Shown in pieces: positions 36,005 to 49,618 of a stretch of DNA of 64,000 bases (positions are counted from its first letter, which is position 1; the number at the start of each line of letters is the position of its first letter). Below the pieces are notes generated by a model. The model was not told where the DNA came from, ran no database searches, and was given only the letters and a program-made list of their open reading frames with translations. Source of the stretch: Flammeovirgaceae bacterium BBD 1991-12 (GTDB taxonomy: Bacteria; Bacteroidota; Bacteroidia; Cytophagales; Cyclobacteriaceae); contig LYSV01000052.1 in NCBI GenBank assembly GCA_001657315.1, positions 1 through 64,000 on the forward strand, given 5' to 3'. A program made the translations under genes and the position numbers.

Positions 36005-39000
36005 CTATTCCTTTATGATCCGTCTGATCACGTTCTCACCCTCGGACCTGATCATGATATAGTAAACTCCGTTTTGCAGGCCTGACAGGTCTATCTCATT
36101 CCCGGCTCCCGGTGATACCTGTATGACCATTTGCCCTACTGTATTGTACACGCTGAGGTCCGCATTGCTGACGCCAGCTATTTTTATGGTACTCCTCGTA
36201 GGATTAGGATAAACCGCTATATCCTGAGATTGCTGTTCATCGATGTTATTGAGGTCATTCCTGACGCTCTGTCGTGCATTCGATGCAGCACTGCTCTCAA
36301 GGGTAATATTATCAATGTTGAATAAACCACGATCGATATGCAGCCGCATGATCTGTTTGCCTACCGGAAGATCCACATTGTTTACCGATACTGTTCGCCA
36401 CCTTTGCCAGCCCCATGTTCTTGGCACATCGATAAGGCCTGTTTTGTCCTCACCTTCAAATTCAATATGGAATTTTCCGCGCCTTGACCAGCTTGCTACT
36501 TCAAGGTTAATATCGTACACTCCGGCACTTTCCACCACTATAGTATATTCCAGCCACTCATCTTCCCATGTCCAGCCCACGTAATATTCGTCCTCCGAAC
36601 CCCGGACAGACCGAATATCTACCCCTTCGGTTGGCCTGTAGGCACGTCCAATGTTGTAGGGATGCCTGTCATGATACGCCAGGCCTTCACCTCCTTCATC
36701 AAAATCCTCTGCTTCGATCGTGCCGGGTATGGACCATGGTACTCCTCCAAATGGGGTTTGGCCATTGGGACAAAGCCGGGTCCTTGCCTCATTTTCGTTG
36801 GAATAGTCAGAGATACCTCCGGCATTGAATGCAATGATTCGATAACTGTAGGCCGTTTCACAACTGAGAGCCGTATCCGAATAATAAGTGGTATTGGCAT
36901 CAACCCACCCGACAGGCATGAACACGCTATCCGGTACCAATCTCCTTTCTACCACAAAACCTTCTTCATTGGAAGCCTGGTCATTCCATGACAGATCTAT
37001 CCGGGTATCGGAAAATGTCGTTGCCACCAGACCATCGGGCGCATCCGGAGGGTCAGGAAGCATAGTGATCACCAATTGAGGGCGCACAGTAAACGGACTA
37101 CTTTCCCTTGAATAATATTTAATGGAAGTGTTATTACTCGCATTCAGTAAAAATGATATGATGTCATCACCTATGGCTTCGTTCTTTACCTGATCCGTTA
37201 CATCATATTCTATCCACTGATCAGGTTCCGGAGCCGTTGTTACACTTATCTCTGAAAACGAAGGAGGCTTGGTATCCCAGGTAACTACATTTTCCTGCCA
37301 GCTGTCATCAGTGCCCACATAAAGTGTATGGTCAGGATCACCGGAGCGGTCATCGTCGTCGAGTACACGAAGCCTTATGCGGGCATCAATCACGTCTCGG
37401 GAAATGTCTGAAAGATCAAACTTTAGCAGCGTCTCAAACTTAAAATGCACACCGCCACGTTTTACCGTCAATTCCGGTGCATTACCGTAGTTTTCCGTAC
37501 TGTGCCTTCCACTCCTGACATAGGTATCTTCAACAGGCTCCAGAAAAATGATATCCGGATCAACAACCGATGTAAAGATCCCTTTGGATCTTTTCACTTC
37601 TCCATTGGCATTGGTGGCTACTGCTGTCAATAAATAATGACCGGCAGGTGGAGACTGCCAGGTATAGGTATAAGGTGCCTCTGTGCTTTCTCCCAGTTTA
37701 TTGTTATCCTCAAAGAATTCCACTTTAGTGATCGCACTGAGTGTATCAATAGCCTCTACATCGATAACAATATCAGAGCCCACTGCATATTGGGCACTGT
37801 CTTCAGGGGTTGTAACAGCCACTTGTATACTGATCCTTTTCAGTTCGATATATGCAGCATTGAACGGACTGCTCTCTTTGGAATAAAATCTGGTATCAAG
37901 GCCAGAGCTTTGGGGCAATAGCATAAAGGAAATCGCTTTGTCACCACTCAGTTGTTCATTGACCAGTGAAGTGATGTCTACTCTGGACCAGTTGCCATCG
38001 CTTGCCGGGTCAAAATCCGAAACCTTGATGGTAGCTTCGGGTTTATTGTCCCCGGTCAGGGTGTTCTCATCCCAGTTGTCATCGTCCACAAAATTGACAT
38101 CAATTGTCCTTAACCCTTTGCGGTTAACCCTCAAAAACAGATAGGCGGAATCCACCGAGCCATAGTCAAGTTCCGTAAGGTCAAACTTGAAATAGGCTTC
38201 ATACTGATCTCTCAACTTGTTGGGGTTCGCCCTGGTTTCCACGGTAGTTTCCTGACCGTAATTGATACCCGAATTTTGTTCTCCTCTTACATGGGCATCG
38301 TCTGTTGCCCGGATAAATTCACCGTCAGGCTCCACTACTACATTTACAGTACCAACATTAAATCCTCCATGTTCATCGCGTGCTGTTACAATTATCTCTG
38401 TACTACCTACGGGCAGACCTTCCAATGTGATTTCATAAGGTGGAGCATGTTTTTTTTCCAGGAAGCTCCTGTCCAAAAAGAACTGTACTTCTTCTATTCT
38501 GCTATCGGTATCTGTAATACCTGCTGTCACCTGTATTGATTCACCTTCTTTGAATACCTGACCGTCCTGTATACTGGTGATCGTAATTTCAGGATGGGCA
38601 TTAAGCTCACTCCCCTGATACAACATAAACATATAGCACTCTTCTTCCGGCAGATCACTGACGGTATAGGACGTTTCCCCGGACAAGCTGATCGATCGAT
38701 AAGGATCCGGGATACCGCCATGCCCTCCATGCAACTGGATCCATGAATCATACCTGAACACCTCCAGTTTTGTTGTGGAAACCGGAATATCGTCAATTGT
38801 AAAAGTTGAACCAGGATGGTCCGTCCATCCCACTGCATTCTGCCATACTACCAGTTTGCGGTTGTTGCCTTCCAGCACAAACTCTCCCTTCCCCCGAGGG
38901 TCAAGGGCGGTAAACTGCATACCTGCTGTCAGCCTGGATACCATCTGATAGATACGTCCTTTGCCGTTGCCTTTCCACAGCCAATCATTTTCAGCCATAC

Positions 39001-39940
39001 TGAACTGATCATGGTCCGCATTGGTGATGGTATACAGGTAAGGAGCAATATGCCGGGTCACCGGTTGGCCGTTGTTGCCGACTACACCTAAATGGGACCA
39101 GGTGTGCATGAGGAAATACCGTGCCTTGTCGATCTCCTCATCCGCCTTGGGCATGTACTCCGTCACATGATAGTAAATGTCTGCCGTGATACCCCAGTAG
39201 CTCTTTACCGTATCAAAAACCGCCTGAGAGTTAAATTCATAATCCATACGCCAAGGCCTGTCCCTTCGTGTATCATTGTACAAATGAAAGGTAAGCCCGT
39301 CCAGACTGCCATCATTGAGCAGCGGTGTGATGGCTCCAATCAGTGGATTTCTATCCGGAAGTAAGTAAGTAGGCATGCCACCGGGAGCCACGATAAAATC
39401 AGGATTAACGGAGTGAACACCGTCTCCAAGGCCGTCAAGGCAGTTTTTAAATACCTCAGGGTCCCAGTTCTTGCTGTTATGCCAGGGCTCGTTAAATGCC
39501 ATGAATGTAGTAGCTCCCCTGCCAGTGTATCCCTGCGATGCCAGCCATGCACTGTTTTTGCCAAACCGTGTGGCAAAGGCCTGTCCTATGGAAAACCATT
39601 TATCATAGCCTCCAGGGTCGCCATCCGCTTCCAGGTAATGGATAAAATAAAATACCAGATCTTGTCCGGCGCTGTGAGATTGAAGCACTATGTTATCCAA
39701 AGTTTCCGGAGTTGCACGGTTATTTGCTTTGTCCCAGTACCGGTTAGGATATACGCTAAGGCGTGGATTGGTGACACCGCTTACATTGGAACTGCTAAAA
39801 CTGTTGATAAAGGTTTCATCACTTCGGTTGGTATTACCGGCTACTCCACCCATTACGGATGGAATATCCTGGGCCGACAACAAGACGCAATTGCTCAAAA
39901 CAATTGCCAGCACGATAAAGGTTAGTGTTGGATTTTTCAT
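36005..39940 (-). CDS. Multimodular clan GH-A hydrolase (CBM96-like x2, FN3, CBM6, T9SS)
   Basis: A 1311-residue secreted enzyme. The catalytic barrel (about 28-340) shows MAFNEP with Glu151 as acid/base candidate and YYHVTEY with Glu261 as nucleophile candidate, typical of clan GH-A. GH39- or GH86-like is as far as I can go. After a beta domain come an Ig-like module (ITSIQDGQVFKEGESIQVTA), a DNRLRE/CBM96-like module (ATDDAHVRGEQNSGINYGQE), a second Ig-like module, a second CBM96-like module (EDTYVRSGRHSTENYGNAPE), a fibronectin-III domain, a CBM6 (IPGTIEAEDFDEGGEG) and a T9SS sorting domain (YPNPTRSTIKIAGV). CBM6 and CBM96-type modules suit algal galactans or uronates. Probably the endo-acting surface enzyme of the right locus, paralogous to 47349-49601. 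Confidence 0.8.
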   Translation of the reverse strand: MKNPTLTFIVLAIVLSNCVLLSAQDIPSVMGGVAGNTNRSDETFINSFSSSNVSGVTNPRLSVYPNRYWDKANNRATPETLDNIVLQSHSAGQDLVFYFIHYLEADGDPGGYDKWFSIGQAFATRFGKNSAWLASQGYTGRGATTFMAFNEPWHNSKNWDPEVFKNCLDGLGDGVHSVNPDFIVAPGGMPTYLLPDRNPLIGAITPLLNDGSLDGLTFHLYNDTRRDRPWRMDYEFNSQAVFDTVKSYWGITADIYYHVTEYMPKADEEIDKARYFLMHTWSHLGVVGNNGQPVTRHIAPYLYTITNADHDQFSMAENDWLWKGNGKGRIYQMVSRLTAGMQFTALDPRGKGEFVLEGNNRKLVVWQNAVGWTDHPGSTFTIDDIPVSTTKLEVFRYDSWIQLHGGHGGIPDPYRSISLSGETSYTVSDLPEEECYMFMLYQGSELNAHPEITITSIQDGQVFKEGESIQVTAGITDTDSRIEEVQFFLDRSFLEKKHAPPYEITLEGLPVGSTEIIVTARDEHGGFNVGTVNVVVEPDGEFIRATDDAHVRGEQNSGINYGQETTVETRANPNKLRDQYEAYFKFDLTELDYGSVDSAYLFLRVNRKGLRTIDVNFVDDDNWDENTLTGDNKPEATIKVSDFDPASDGNWSRVDITSLVNEQLSGDKAISFMLLPQSSGLDTRFYSKESSPFNAAYIELKRISIQVAVTTPEDSAQYAVGSDIVIDVEAIDTLSAITKVEFFEDNNKLGESTEAPYTYTWQSPPAGHYLLTAVATNANGEVKRSKGIFTSVVDPDIIFLEPVEDTYVRSGRHSTENYGNAPELTVKRGGVHFKFETLLKFDLSDISRDVIDARIRLRVLDDDDRSGDPDHTLYVGTDDSWQENVVTWDTKPPSFSEISVTTAPEPDQWIEYDVTDQVKNEAIGDDIISFLLNASNNTSIKYYSRESSPFTVRPQLVITMLPDPPDAPDGLVATTFSDTRIDLSWNDQASNEEGFVVERRLVPDSVFMPVGWVDANTTYYSDTALSCETAYSYRIIAFNAGGISDYSNENEARTRLCPNGQTPFGGVPWSIPGTIEAEDFDEGGEGLAYHDRHPYNIGRAYRPTEGVDIRSVRGSEDEYYVGWTWEDEWLEYTIVVESAGVYDINLEVASWSRRGKFHIEFEGEDKTGLIDVPRTWGWQRWRTVSVNNVDLPVGKQIMRLHIDRGLFNIDNITLESSAASNARQSVRNDLNNIDEQQSQDIAVYPNPTRSTIKIAGVSNADLSVYNTVGQMVIQVSPGAGNEIDLSGLQNGVYYIMIRSEGENVIRRIIKE

Positions 39941-40018
39941 GGTAAAATTCTTTCATTCAGGAAATATGGTTGTTTATAGGTTTGTTAGTTCATTCCGATG
40001 TGCCGACAGTGTCGGCTT

Positions 40019-41563
40019 TCAGTCTCCTGCTTCACTCCATCCCGGTCGGCTTGCTTTCTTCTTTATTCGTTCTATCTCTTCCTTCATTTTCCTTACCCTT
40101 TCAGGGTATTCCGCTGCCAGATTTATCTGCTCTCCCGGATCCTTTTCGAGATTGTATAACTGGTCCTCCAAAAGAAGGCCTGATTCGATTTTCTTGATTT
40201 CCTCCACCCAGGTTGAGTGACCCTCTTCTGCCGGAAAAATGTACTTCCATACTCCGTCGCGAAGGGCAAGGGTCTGGGCCTGCTCCAGCATGACCCTCCG
40301 GCCTGTCTTGCTTTTGCCCAGCCAGGCAGAGAGATAATCGAAGCTGTCCGGAGCATCTTTTGTTCCCAGATCCTGACCCACCAATGTGGCCAGGGAAGCA
40401 TACAAGTCCACCTGGGTCAGGAGTGCATCACTTTCCGCAGGTTTGACCATATCTGGCCAGTAAACAATAGTGGGAACACGGGTACCAGCCTCAAAAGCAC
40501 TGTACTTTCCGCCTCTGAACGGACCTGCAGGGTTATGGTCACCTATCCGCTCAACCGCCTCGTCAGCATAGCCATCATCGAGAACCGGGCCATTATCACT
40601 GCTGAAGATAATAAGAGTATTCTCCGCCAGCCCCTGCTCTTCCAGTGCTTTGGTGATCTCACCAACACACCAGTCCATCTGGGCTATGGCATCCCCCCTA
40701 GGGCCCATTTCACTGGCACCCTCAAATCTTGGATGAGGTACCCTGGGCACATGAATGTCATGGAAGGAGAAAAACAGGAAGAAGGGTTCATCTCTTTGAT
40801 CCTGAATGAAGCCTTTTGCCTTTTCAGTAAGGATGTCGGCAAAATCCTCATCCTTCCAGCGGGCTGCATTCCCGCCACTCATGTATCCGATACGGCTCAC
40901 GCCATTGACTATGGTTTCACTGTGCTGATCATCTGCCTGTTGTTTTAGCATTTCAGGGTGTTCCCTCCCGATAGGGTCGGAGCCAATACGCTCACGGTAG
41001 CTCACCGTAATCGGATCATCCTTTTCCAATCCCACGACATGGTGATCCTCCACAAAAACACAGGGCACCCTGTCACCGGTAGCAGGAATGATGAAGGAAT
41101 AATCAAATCCTACCTCCAACGGACCCGGCCTGATGGCCTCGTTCCAGTCAATATCCCCAATCCCTAGTCCAAGGTGCCATTTCCCAACAACGCCTGTCTT
41201 GTACCCCGCCTTTTGTAGCATGGAAGGCAGGGTCCCTGCATCAGGATCGATCAGTAGGGGAGCGTCTCCGGGAAGTACAGCGGCATTACTTCTAAAGGCG
41301 TAGCTGCCGGTCAGCAACGAATACCGTGAAGGTGTACACGTAGCTGCCGAACAATGTGCATCGGTAAACCGAAGCCCCTCGTTCGCGAGGCGGTCGAGGG
41401 CCGGTGTTTTCACACCTTTTGCTCCGTAGCTGCCCAGGTCCGCATATCCTACATCATCAGCATAGATCAGTACAATATTGGGTTTCAGGATCTCGTTGTC
41501 CTCTTCCTTCGATCTGCAGGAAAAGACAAGTACAAGGCTTAATAGTATAAAAAGATCTCTCAT
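40019..41563 (-). CDS. S1 family sulfatase (lipoprotein)
   Basis: A 514-residue arylsulfatase-A-type enzyme. The lipobox VFSC gives Cys16. The metal motif is IVLIYADDVGYADLGSYGAK. The maturation motif C-T-P-S-R is at 76-80 in AATCTPSRYSLLTGSYAFR. FSSDNGPVLDDGY supplies the later metal ligands. It starts two bases before the GH92 stop region ends (one-base gap), so the pair is coupled. A short interrupted palindrome GCCGACAGTGTCGGC (40002-40016) lies immediately after its stop and could stabilise the 3' end of the upstream message. Confidence 0.93.
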   Translation of the reverse strand: MRDLFILLSLVLVFSCRSKEEDNEILKPNIVLIYADDVGYADLGSYGAKGVKTPALDRLANEGLRFTDAHCSAATCTPSRYSLLTGSYAFRSNAAVLPGDAPLLIDPDAGTLPSMLQKAGYKTGVVGKWHLGLGIGDIDWNEAIRPGPLEVGFDYSFIIPATGDRVPCVFVEDHHVVGLEKDDPITVSYRERIGSDPIGREHPEMLKQQADDQHSETIVNGVSRIGYMSGGNAARWKDEDFADILTEKAKGFIQDQRDEPFFLFFSFHDIHVPRVPHPRFEGASEMGPRGDAIAQMDWCVGEITKALEEQGLAENTLIIFSSDNGPVLDDGYADEAVERIGDHNPAGPFRGGKYSAFEAGTRVPTIVYWPDMVKPAESDALLTQVDLYASLATLVGQDLGTKDAPDSFDYLSAWLGKSKTGRRVMLEQAQTLALRDGVWKYIFPAEEGHSTWVEEIKKIESGLLLEDQLYNLEKDPGEQINLAAEYPERVRKMKEEIERIKKKASRPGWSEAGD

Positions 41564-41564
41564 A

Positions 41565-43802
41565 TCATTTGTCCGTTACGGAAGGAGGAAATGATTTCGG
41601 ATCAGTGCCCCAGTCCGAAGGTGTGGGACCCATGATCAGTTCCAATACAGCTCCTTCCATTATTTCCCTATGCCTGAACCATGTCCGCTCCAGAGGCTGC
41701 CCGTTCAGGCGGGCTTTTTGTACATAAATGTTTTTATCACTCAGCCCCTGGCATTCAATGGTAAATGTTTTTCCATCGCCCATATCCAGGGTACTCTTTT
41801 CAAACACCGGCGTGGTGATCAGATAAACATCCTGACCGGCCAAAGGGAAAAAGCCCATGGCATGAAAGACCCACCAGGCAGACATGGCTCCTGAATCATC
41901 ATTTCCGGGGATCCCGTCCGGCGCATCTGACCAGGACTCATTGCTGATCACCTTGATCCTTTCGGCTGTTTTATCGTACCGGCCGGCCCACAAATAGAGA
42001 CAGGGTGTGAGGAAATCCGGCTCATTGGTCACATTGAAGTACTTTTTGTCAAAAAAATGATCAAGCCTACGGATAAAAATGTCCTCTCCACCGCATTTCC
42101 GGATCAGTCCACGAACATCATGTGGTACGTAAAAGGAATAGTCCCAGGCAGTGCCCTCATACATCTGTACATCCCAGTAGCCCCATTCCATGGGATCATG
42201 ATCTTCCTTCCACTTTCCATCCCGGAACCGGGGCCAGATGAATCCGGTGAATCCGTCATGCTCATATGGCCGCCAGAGATTTTCCCAGTTCTCCGACCTT
42301 TTCAGATATTTCCGGTAGTCTTCATTTTTTTCCATGGCCTTTGCCAGGTTGGCTATGGCGTGATCATTGGCACAGTACTCTACTGTGCGGGAGGCAGATC
42401 GGTAATGTTCACAGGGCACATAACCGATATTCTTATAATCGTCTATCCCTCCCCGGCCTTTTTGTTCATGATCATCCCCCGGGTCTACTTCAGCATTTTT
42501 TATCATGGCTTCATAGGCCAATTCATAGTCAATGCCTTCTATCCCCTTGAGGTAGGCCTCCGTGATGAGCATATCACAATTGCTCCCCCCCTGTGTACGT
42601 CCGGTGAAGTTGCCTGACCGTGCATCCGGCATATACCCCTCATGGCGGTAGATATCGACAAGCGAACGGATCATGTCCCGCTGGCGGTCTCTCATGATGA
42701 GGGTAAAGAGTGGATTGGTGGTACGGTAGGTATCCCAGATGGCGTAGAAATCATCATAGTAAGGTTCCTCAGAATCCCACAGTGGATTTTCACCGTTACG
42801 GTCGGTGGGCATGAGCATGGTATGATAAAGACCTGTATACAGGATCTTCTGCTGGGTTTTGGTACCTCCTTCCACCATGACCCTACCCAGCAACTCATTC
42901 CACATTGCACGGCTATCTGATATGGTTTTTTCAAAATCCCAGTGCGGGATCTCCTGTGTTGCGTTCATTTTTGCCTTTTCTATACTAATGAATGAAATAC
43001 CCACCTTCGCCTGTATGGCCTGATCCTTTGAGGTGTTGAAGGAAAACCAGGCACCGGCACCTTTTCCCCCCGCCATTTCTAGGGTATTGCCGTCATTGAT
43101 CTTCCTGCTATCGTCCCATGTCCCGTATTGTTTGGCAGGTGTATCAAAAACAGTATGAAAATATACCGTGTAGGCAGGACCAAGATTCCAGCCTCCTTTC
43201 ACCCGCGTGTATCCGGCTATTTCGGTAGAAGACAGGATATGCACTTCGCTGCCCACAAGATACTGAGCCTCTCCAAACCGGTACCTGTCCCCACCATATT
43301 CGCGGCCGGTGTAGAGTAAATGACCAGCATCCAAAAGAATGTGAGCCTCACCCTGCGGGAATGTGTATTTGTGAAAACCGGTACGACGGCTGCTGGTAAG
43401 ATCTACCTGTACGCGGGCATCTTTCAGGTATACACTGTAATGACCGGCAGTACAGGTCTCTTTTTCACGCGACGAAGCATAATCCTGAACATTAAGAGTT
43501 CCGGATTGAGCGGTAAGCAATACATTGCCATACTTGGCGCCACCTCCTGTACCACTGGTGTGGGTATGACTGAAACCTTCTATTCGTCCCTCTTCACGAA
43601 ACCCTGAATTGGAGTGCCCTTCATAATCCGGGCCGAGCTTCACCATACCAAACGGCTGGCAGGCTCCAACAAAAACATTACCACCCCCCTGTGAACCAAT
43701 AAATGGATCCACATATTGTGTGTAATGCTGAGCCTCTTGTGCAGTAACGATCAGCGGGATTAGTAGTGAGCCAAAACCTGTTATCAATGTCTTTATTTTC
43801 AT
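41565..43802 (-). CDS. GH92 family glycosidase (divergent active-site loop)
   Basis: A 745-residue GH92 protein with a cleavable signal peptide (to about TAQ at 20-22). Family blocks: VDPFIGSQGGGNVFVGACQP, FSHTHTSGTGGGAKYG, YAIWDTYRTTNPLF and GIPGNDDSGAMSAWWVFHAMGFF. The acid motif is present as TNEPDF (Glu594), but the two histidines that follow it in the other GH92 here (NEPSHH) are replaced by DFLTP. Those histidines help shape the sugar-binding pocket in characterised mannosidases, so this paralogue may have a different linkage or sugar preference. It lies between GH2 (upstream, 21-base gap) and a sulfatase (downstream). Confidence 0.9.
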   Translation of the reverse strand: MKIKTLITGFGSLLIPLIVTAQEAQHYTQYVDPFIGSQGGGNVFVGACQPFGMVKLGPDYEGHSNSGFREEGRIEGFSHTHTSGTGGGAKYGNVLLTAQSGTLNVQDYASSREKETCTAGHYSVYLKDARVQVDLTSSRRTGFHKYTFPQGEAHILLDAGHLLYTGREYGGDRYRFGEAQYLVGSEVHILSSTEIAGYTRVKGGWNLGPAYTVYFHTVFDTPAKQYGTWDDSRKINDGNTLEMAGGKGAGAWFSFNTSKDQAIQAKVGISFISIEKAKMNATQEIPHWDFEKTISDSRAMWNELLGRVMVEGGTKTQQKILYTGLYHTMLMPTDRNGENPLWDSEEPYYDDFYAIWDTYRTTNPLFTLIMRDRQRDMIRSLVDIYRHEGYMPDARSGNFTGRTQGGSNCDMLITEAYLKGIEGIDYELAYEAMIKNAEVDPGDDHEQKGRGGIDDYKNIGYVPCEHYRSASRTVEYCANDHAIANLAKAMEKNEDYRKYLKRSENWENLWRPYEHDGFTGFIWPRFRDGKWKEDHDPMEWGYWDVQMYEGTAWDYSFYVPHDVRGLIRKCGGEDIFIRRLDHFFDKKYFNVTNEPDFLTPCLYLWAGRYDKTAERIKVISNESWSDAPDGIPGNDDSGAMSAWWVFHAMGFFPLAGQDVYLITTPVFEKSTLDMGDGKTFTIECQGLSDKNIYVQKARLNGQPLERTWFRHREIMEGAVLELIMGPTPSDWGTDPKSFPPSVTDK

Positions 43803-43823
43803 CTTTTTCTTTTTAACTGTTCA

Positions 43824-47348
<3,525 letters not shown>

Positions 47349-49601
47349 TCAGTCAAAACTTAAGATAGGGGCATTCAACGGATGCGATTCCCTGCTGAAA
47401 AAACTCACATGGGTACGATTGGGCTTTTCCAGCCGGAAAGAAACCTGCCCGGTGCTTTCCTTTTTTTCCTTTATAACTGACGTTACGTCAAACGCAATCC
47501 ATTCACCCGGAGGAGGCACCGCAGCTATTGAGAGACTGTCTTCTTTCGGTGGAGCATTATCCCAGGATATCTCATTTTCAGTCCATGAGTGATCATCTAT
47601 CGTATATAGGATACATTTATTGCCAAGATGATCACTGTTCCGGTCTACCTTAAGTCGTAATTCACATTTGCTGAATGCCTGCGGTATTTCTTCCAGATCA
47701 AATTTGAGATAAGCATGCCGAATGGCTTTGTTGCCTCCTACCTTGGTTTCCAACACAGGCAATGAACCAAAATTCTTACTGCTGTAACGCTTGTGAAAGC
47801 CTCTGATGTAGGCATCTTCGGAAACCACACTGTATGCCTGAGTATGTGGCACCATGATCTCCTGCTGAACCGTGCTAAACACACCAGCATCATCCATAGC
47901 CGTAATCCGGACGATATTCAGCCCTGACGGAGGATCATTCCACGAATAGCTTGTGGCACCCTCCGCCGGAATTTCAGCCAGCAGGTTGGAACCGTTATAA
48001 ATCCTGCTCACCTGGATATTCCCGACTCCTGTATTCACGTTACCGGCAATGACTATTTTACCTCCCTCATAAGTCAATGGCCCAAGGCTTATCTGCGGAG
48101 GGATACGCTTTTGCTCATTGCTCCATATCATGAAAAGGTAGGTCTGATCTTTCTCCAGGTTCCTGATAGTAACAGACTGACCGCCATTCAGGGAATGAGT
48201 CTTCATGGGCTTTGGCACTCCACTGGACCCAGGTCCGCTTTGCCATGAAAGCGCATCAAATACGTCCAGTTTTTTAGCGCCTGCGGGAAGATCATTAATG
48301 GTAAAGGTATCACTGGCTATGGAAGACCATCCCTCCCAGTTTTGCCAGACAATGAGTCGATTGCCACTCCCTTCCAGTTTAAACACTTCCTGATCATGGT
48401 CGATATCAGTGAAGGACATACCATTGGTCAGCCAGAAATTCATCTGAAGCACATTGGCGGCCAACCTGCCCTCGTAGGGAGCCTTGCTTTTGGCCAGGCC
48501 CCAGTTCCGGTTGCCCAGGTAGGTTGTGAGTGGCTCCCAGGCCAGCACATAATCCGCTACGGGCTGGCCTTTATTGCCTGTCACCGTCAGGTTATCCCAG
48601 AGTGCGGCCATCATGCCATAGGCCTTGTTCTGCTCGGACTCCTCACCATAGTGTTCTGCCATATTGGCTGTTTGGTCCACTCCCTGTACATCATCCGTTT
48701 GATTATCTGACACATAGGAACCTGCAAAACAGAACTCCAGCACAGCGAAATGGATATCCCGCGTAATACCAAGGGTCTCTTTTGCACGATCAAATATCCG
48801 CTGGGCTGATCTGCTCTTTTTGAAATCCCGACGATTGACATAGGGATGTAAATACAGGGCATGCAGTGTACCATCATTGTACAATGGCACAATTTCCCTG
48901 ATCAGGTCAATAGCTCCGAGGTCAGGCGGATCTGCAAGTACGCTTTGCCATAGAGGAAATGTGAAGCCACCGGGGCTTACCTTTAAGGCAGGATCTACCG
49001 AATGAACGCCATCGGCCAGGCCATGGAGTGCACTACGGTAGGCTGCAGCAGGCATAGTACCAGGATGTCTTCTTTCGTGCCACTGAGGCTCATTGAATGC
49101 CATGTATTCCGTTATGCCCCAGTCCTTTATTCCTTTTGAAAGAAGAAAACTGCTGTTGGGACGAAAGCGCTCTGCAAAGGCCCTGCCTATGGCAAACCAT
49201 TTCTCATAGCTTCCCACCGGATGGGCCGAATCAGGATAGTGATTAAAGAGCAGTAAGGGCTTAACACCGTATTTGTACCAGCCCAGGACCCTATCCAGCT
49301 TGTCGGTAACAGGCACTCCGTTCTGCCAGTATTCATGATGATTCAGATTACCGCGGGCGGCACCGTAGCCAAGGATATTGGCAGCTTCATAAATATTGAT
49401 ACTGGCGGGGTTGTCAAAGACCGCATTATTGGTGGAACCTCCTCCCAATCTACCAGCAATCCCCTGACGGAACGGTACAAGATTTATAACATTTTGCTCT
49501 GTTTTTTGCTCATCGTCTGAGCTATTACAACTGTCGAATACCAGTAAACATGCAATGGCAAGAGTTAAAACCGATATCCGATATATTTTTATTATTTCCA
49601 A
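47349..49601 (-). CDS. Clan GH-A glycoside hydrolase with CBM96-like module (lipoprotein)
   Basis: A 750-residue lipoprotein (FDSC, Cys25) sharing its catalytic domain with 36005-39940. EYMAFNEPQW gives Glu171 as acid/base candidate and FAVLEFCF gives Glu289 as nucleophile candidate. GLADGVHSVDPALKVSPGG and VTGNKGQPVADYVLAWEP are shared landmarks of the pair. A beta domain (to about 500), one Ig-like segment (ISLGPLTYEGGKIVIAGNVN) and a C-terminal DNRLRE/CBM96-like module (SEDAYIRGFHKRYSSKNFGS) follow. Family assignment is unresolved (GH39- or GH86-like). Anchored at the membrane, it may process fragments made by the larger secreted paralogue. It lies 17 bases downstream of GH110. Confidence 0.8.
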   Translation of the reverse strand: MEIIKIYRISVLTLAIACLLVFDSCNSSDDEQKTEQNVINLVPFRQGIAGRLGGGSTNNAVFDNPASINIYEAANILGYGAARGNLNHHEYWQNGVPVTDKLDRVLGWYKYGVKPLLLFNHYPDSAHPVGSYEKWFAIGRAFAERFRPNSSFLLSKGIKDWGITEYMAFNEPQWHERRHPGTMPAAAYRSALHGLADGVHSVDPALKVSPGGFTFPLWQSVLADPPDLGAIDLIREIVPLYNDGTLHALYLHPYVNRRDFKKSRSAQRIFDRAKETLGITRDIHFAVLEFCFAGSYVSDNQTDDVQGVDQTANMAEHYGEESEQNKAYGMMAALWDNLTVTGNKGQPVADYVLAWEPLTTYLGNRNWGLAKSKAPYEGRLAANVLQMNFWLTNGMSFTDIDHDQEVFKLEGSGNRLIVWQNWEGWSSIASDTFTINDLPAGAKKLDVFDALSWQSGPGSSGVPKPMKTHSLNGGQSVTIRNLEKDQTYLFMIWSNEQKRIPPQISLGPLTYEGGKIVIAGNVNTGVGNIQVSRIYNGSNLLAEIPAEGATSYSWNDPPSGLNIVRITAMDDAGVFSTVQQEIMVPHTQAYSVVSEDAYIRGFHKRYSSKNFGSLPVLETKVGGNKAIRHAYLKFDLEEIPQAFSKCELRLKVDRNSDHLGNKCILYTIDDHSWTENEISWDNAPPKEDSLSIAAVPPPGEWIAFDVTSVIKEKKESTGQVSFRLEKPNRTHVSFFSRESHPLNAPILSFD

Positions 49602-49618
49602 GCCTCTGTCAGATTGTG

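Noticed and set aside
40217-40948. 243-codon plus-strand open frame
   Set aside because: Antisense shadow of the sulfatase at 40019-41563, with no start signal or family likeness.
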